A DNA stretch of 64,000 bases from Myroides oncorhynchi (GTDB lineage: Bacteria > Bacteroidota > Bacteroidia > Flavobacteriales > Flavobacteriaceae): positions 62,001-126,000 of the forward strand of contig NZ_JAJJMP010000001.1 of the NCBI RefSeq assembly GCF_020905415.1, given 5' to 3'. Position numbers and translations under genes: made by a program. The notes below the pieces were generated by a model. The model saw nothing but the letters and a program-made list of their open reading frames with translations, had not been told where the DNA came from and ran no database searches. Each line of letters opens with the position of its first letter. Within the stretch, counting starts at the first letter, position 1. Below, one piece after another: positions 63,306-64,000 of the stretch.

Positions 63306-64000
63306 TTATCCATTTAACTGATTAATAAAATTAGTTAGTTGAGTTAATTTATCAGGATTTAGATTTTTTAAACTCTCAAGTAAGTCAGTATAATTATTCG
63401 TTTGCTTATTTGATTTCCCTTCAAGTTTACCTTTTAAAATCTGCATTTCACTTTTAATAGCTTCTTCTTCAGTTAAAGCGTATTCCTCTGTTTGTTTAAC
63501 AGAGTGATGTCCTAACATTTCTTTTACTACGTGAATAGGTACACCATTACCAAGAGTAACGGTACTTCCAAAAGTTCTTCTTGCTTTATGGGTGTTTAAC
63601 TCACTTATCTCACATAGTGAGGCAATCTCTTTTAAGTACTCATTCATCTTTTGATTAGAGCGAACGGGAAGAACGATATCTTTACCAATACAGTCAGGAT
63701 GATTTTTATACTTTTCCATTATCTCTATTGCTTTTGGAAGTAGAGGGATAGTAATATTCGCATCTGTCTTTTGTCTGTTAGTTCTTATCCACAGATTGCC
63801 CTCTTCATCTTTTGTAATATCACTTTTCTTTAACTGATATACATCGATATAAGCAAGGCCAGTATAACACTGAAATACAAATACATCTCTTACAGTACTT
63901 ACTCTATCATTTTGAAACTCTTTATTTTCTAAAATAGATAGTTCTTGTTTACTTAAAGGTTTCTTATTGAGCTTTGTCTTTTTAGGTTTGTATTGTACAA
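63306..64000 (-). CDS. Tyrosine recombinase/integrase, 5' part outside the window
   Basis: The frame continues to the right edge beyond the internal ATG at 63719. The visible 231 residues hold the catalytic domain: VFVFQCYTGLAYIDVYQLKKSDI (where the usual Arg I of TGLR is Ala, as in several Bacteroidetes integrases such as the IntDOT group), a NRQKTDANITIPL strand with the Lys, NTHKARRTFGST (His and Arg II), LGHHSVKQTEEYA (His and the Tyr nucleophile). The tail is helical. It would integrate and excise the mobilizable element to its left. The N-terminal core-binding domains lie outside. Confidence 0.85.
   Translation of the reverse strand, partial: VQYKPKKTKLNKKPLSKQELSILENKEFQNDRVSTVRDVFVFQCYTGLAYIDVYQLKKSDITKDEEGNLWIRTNRQKTDANITIPLLPKAIEIMEKYKNHPDCIGKDIVLPVRSNQKMNEYLKEIASLCEISELNTHKARRTFGSTVTLGNGVPIHVVKEMLGHHSVKQTEEYALTEEEAIKSEMQILKGKLEGKSNKQTNNYTDLLESLKNLNPDKLTQLTNFINQLNG

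Noticed and set aside
1..64000. rRNA, tRNA or riboswitch genes
   Set aside because: No cloverleaf, rRNA-like conserved block or known riboswitch core was recognised on either strand; short RNAs cannot be excluded by eye.

Overview
The window is AT-rich DNA from a member of the Bacteroidota, most likely a Flavobacteriaceae species of the Myroides/Flavobacterium kind. Support comes from a type IX secretion (T9SS) C-terminal sorting domain, DUF6443-type RHS proteins, a TAnnTTTG promoter box, BfmA/BtgA-type mobilization genes and a Bacteroidetes-type tyrosine recombinase. Genus assignment is inference. No rRNA, tRNA or CRISPR array was seen.

Layout. 1-3062: chromosomal-looking genes (3' part of a DNA polymerase III alpha subunit, a DbpA-like RNA helicase). 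3249-19117: RHS polymorphic-toxin module 1, all on the minus strand: a T9SS beta-propeller protein, a large YD-repeat protein, a full-length RHS toxin with its immunity gene, then two orphan rhsCT-immunity cassettes, with two IS4-family insertions among them. 19502-20653: two small housekeeping-type genes. 20775-25610: a four-level nest of insertion sequences (IS3 containing IS1595 containing IS4 containing IS1595) beside an ISL3-type remnant. 25896-43186: a compact eight-gene minus-strand operon that looks like a defence locus. 43377-56331: RHS module 2, the same architecture as module 1, with an IS4-family copy splitting the YD-repeat gene and a graveyard of rhsCT fragments. 56531-64000: part of a mobilizable element (decayed BfmA and MobB genes, a possible NT/HEPN protein, an AbiEii/DUF6922 pair, XRE and HTH regulators, a tyrosine integrase cut by the window edge).

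The best candidate for an under-described system is the operon at 25896-43186. In order of transcription it encodes an AbiEi-type antitoxin/regulator, an AbiEii-type nucleotidyltransferase, a type I-like DNA methyltransferase (HsdM), a two-TRD specificity subunit (HsdS), a 1482-residue NERD plus double-kinase plus P-loop protein, a 518-residue unknown, an 1802-residue HerA/FtsK-like ATPase and a PP2C phosphatase. Genes overlap or abut throughout, and there is no HsdR. The core resembles the methylation-associated defence system (MADS) described in other bacteria, here apparently wired to an AbiE toxin-antitoxin pair and a phosphatase. A 55-bp dyad-symmetric operator centred at 43214 lies directly upstream.

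The two RHS modules are paralogous and direct repeats of each other, so recombination between them could remove the defence operon. Toxin tips and immunity proteins match in compartment: a lysozyme-like tip with a lipoprotein, an alpha/beta-hydrolase tip with a membrane protein, and a nuclease-like tip with a cytosolic protein. Many reconstructions below (target-site duplications, in-frame rejoining of split genes) come from direct reading of the sequence. Family names come from motif recognition, without a database search.
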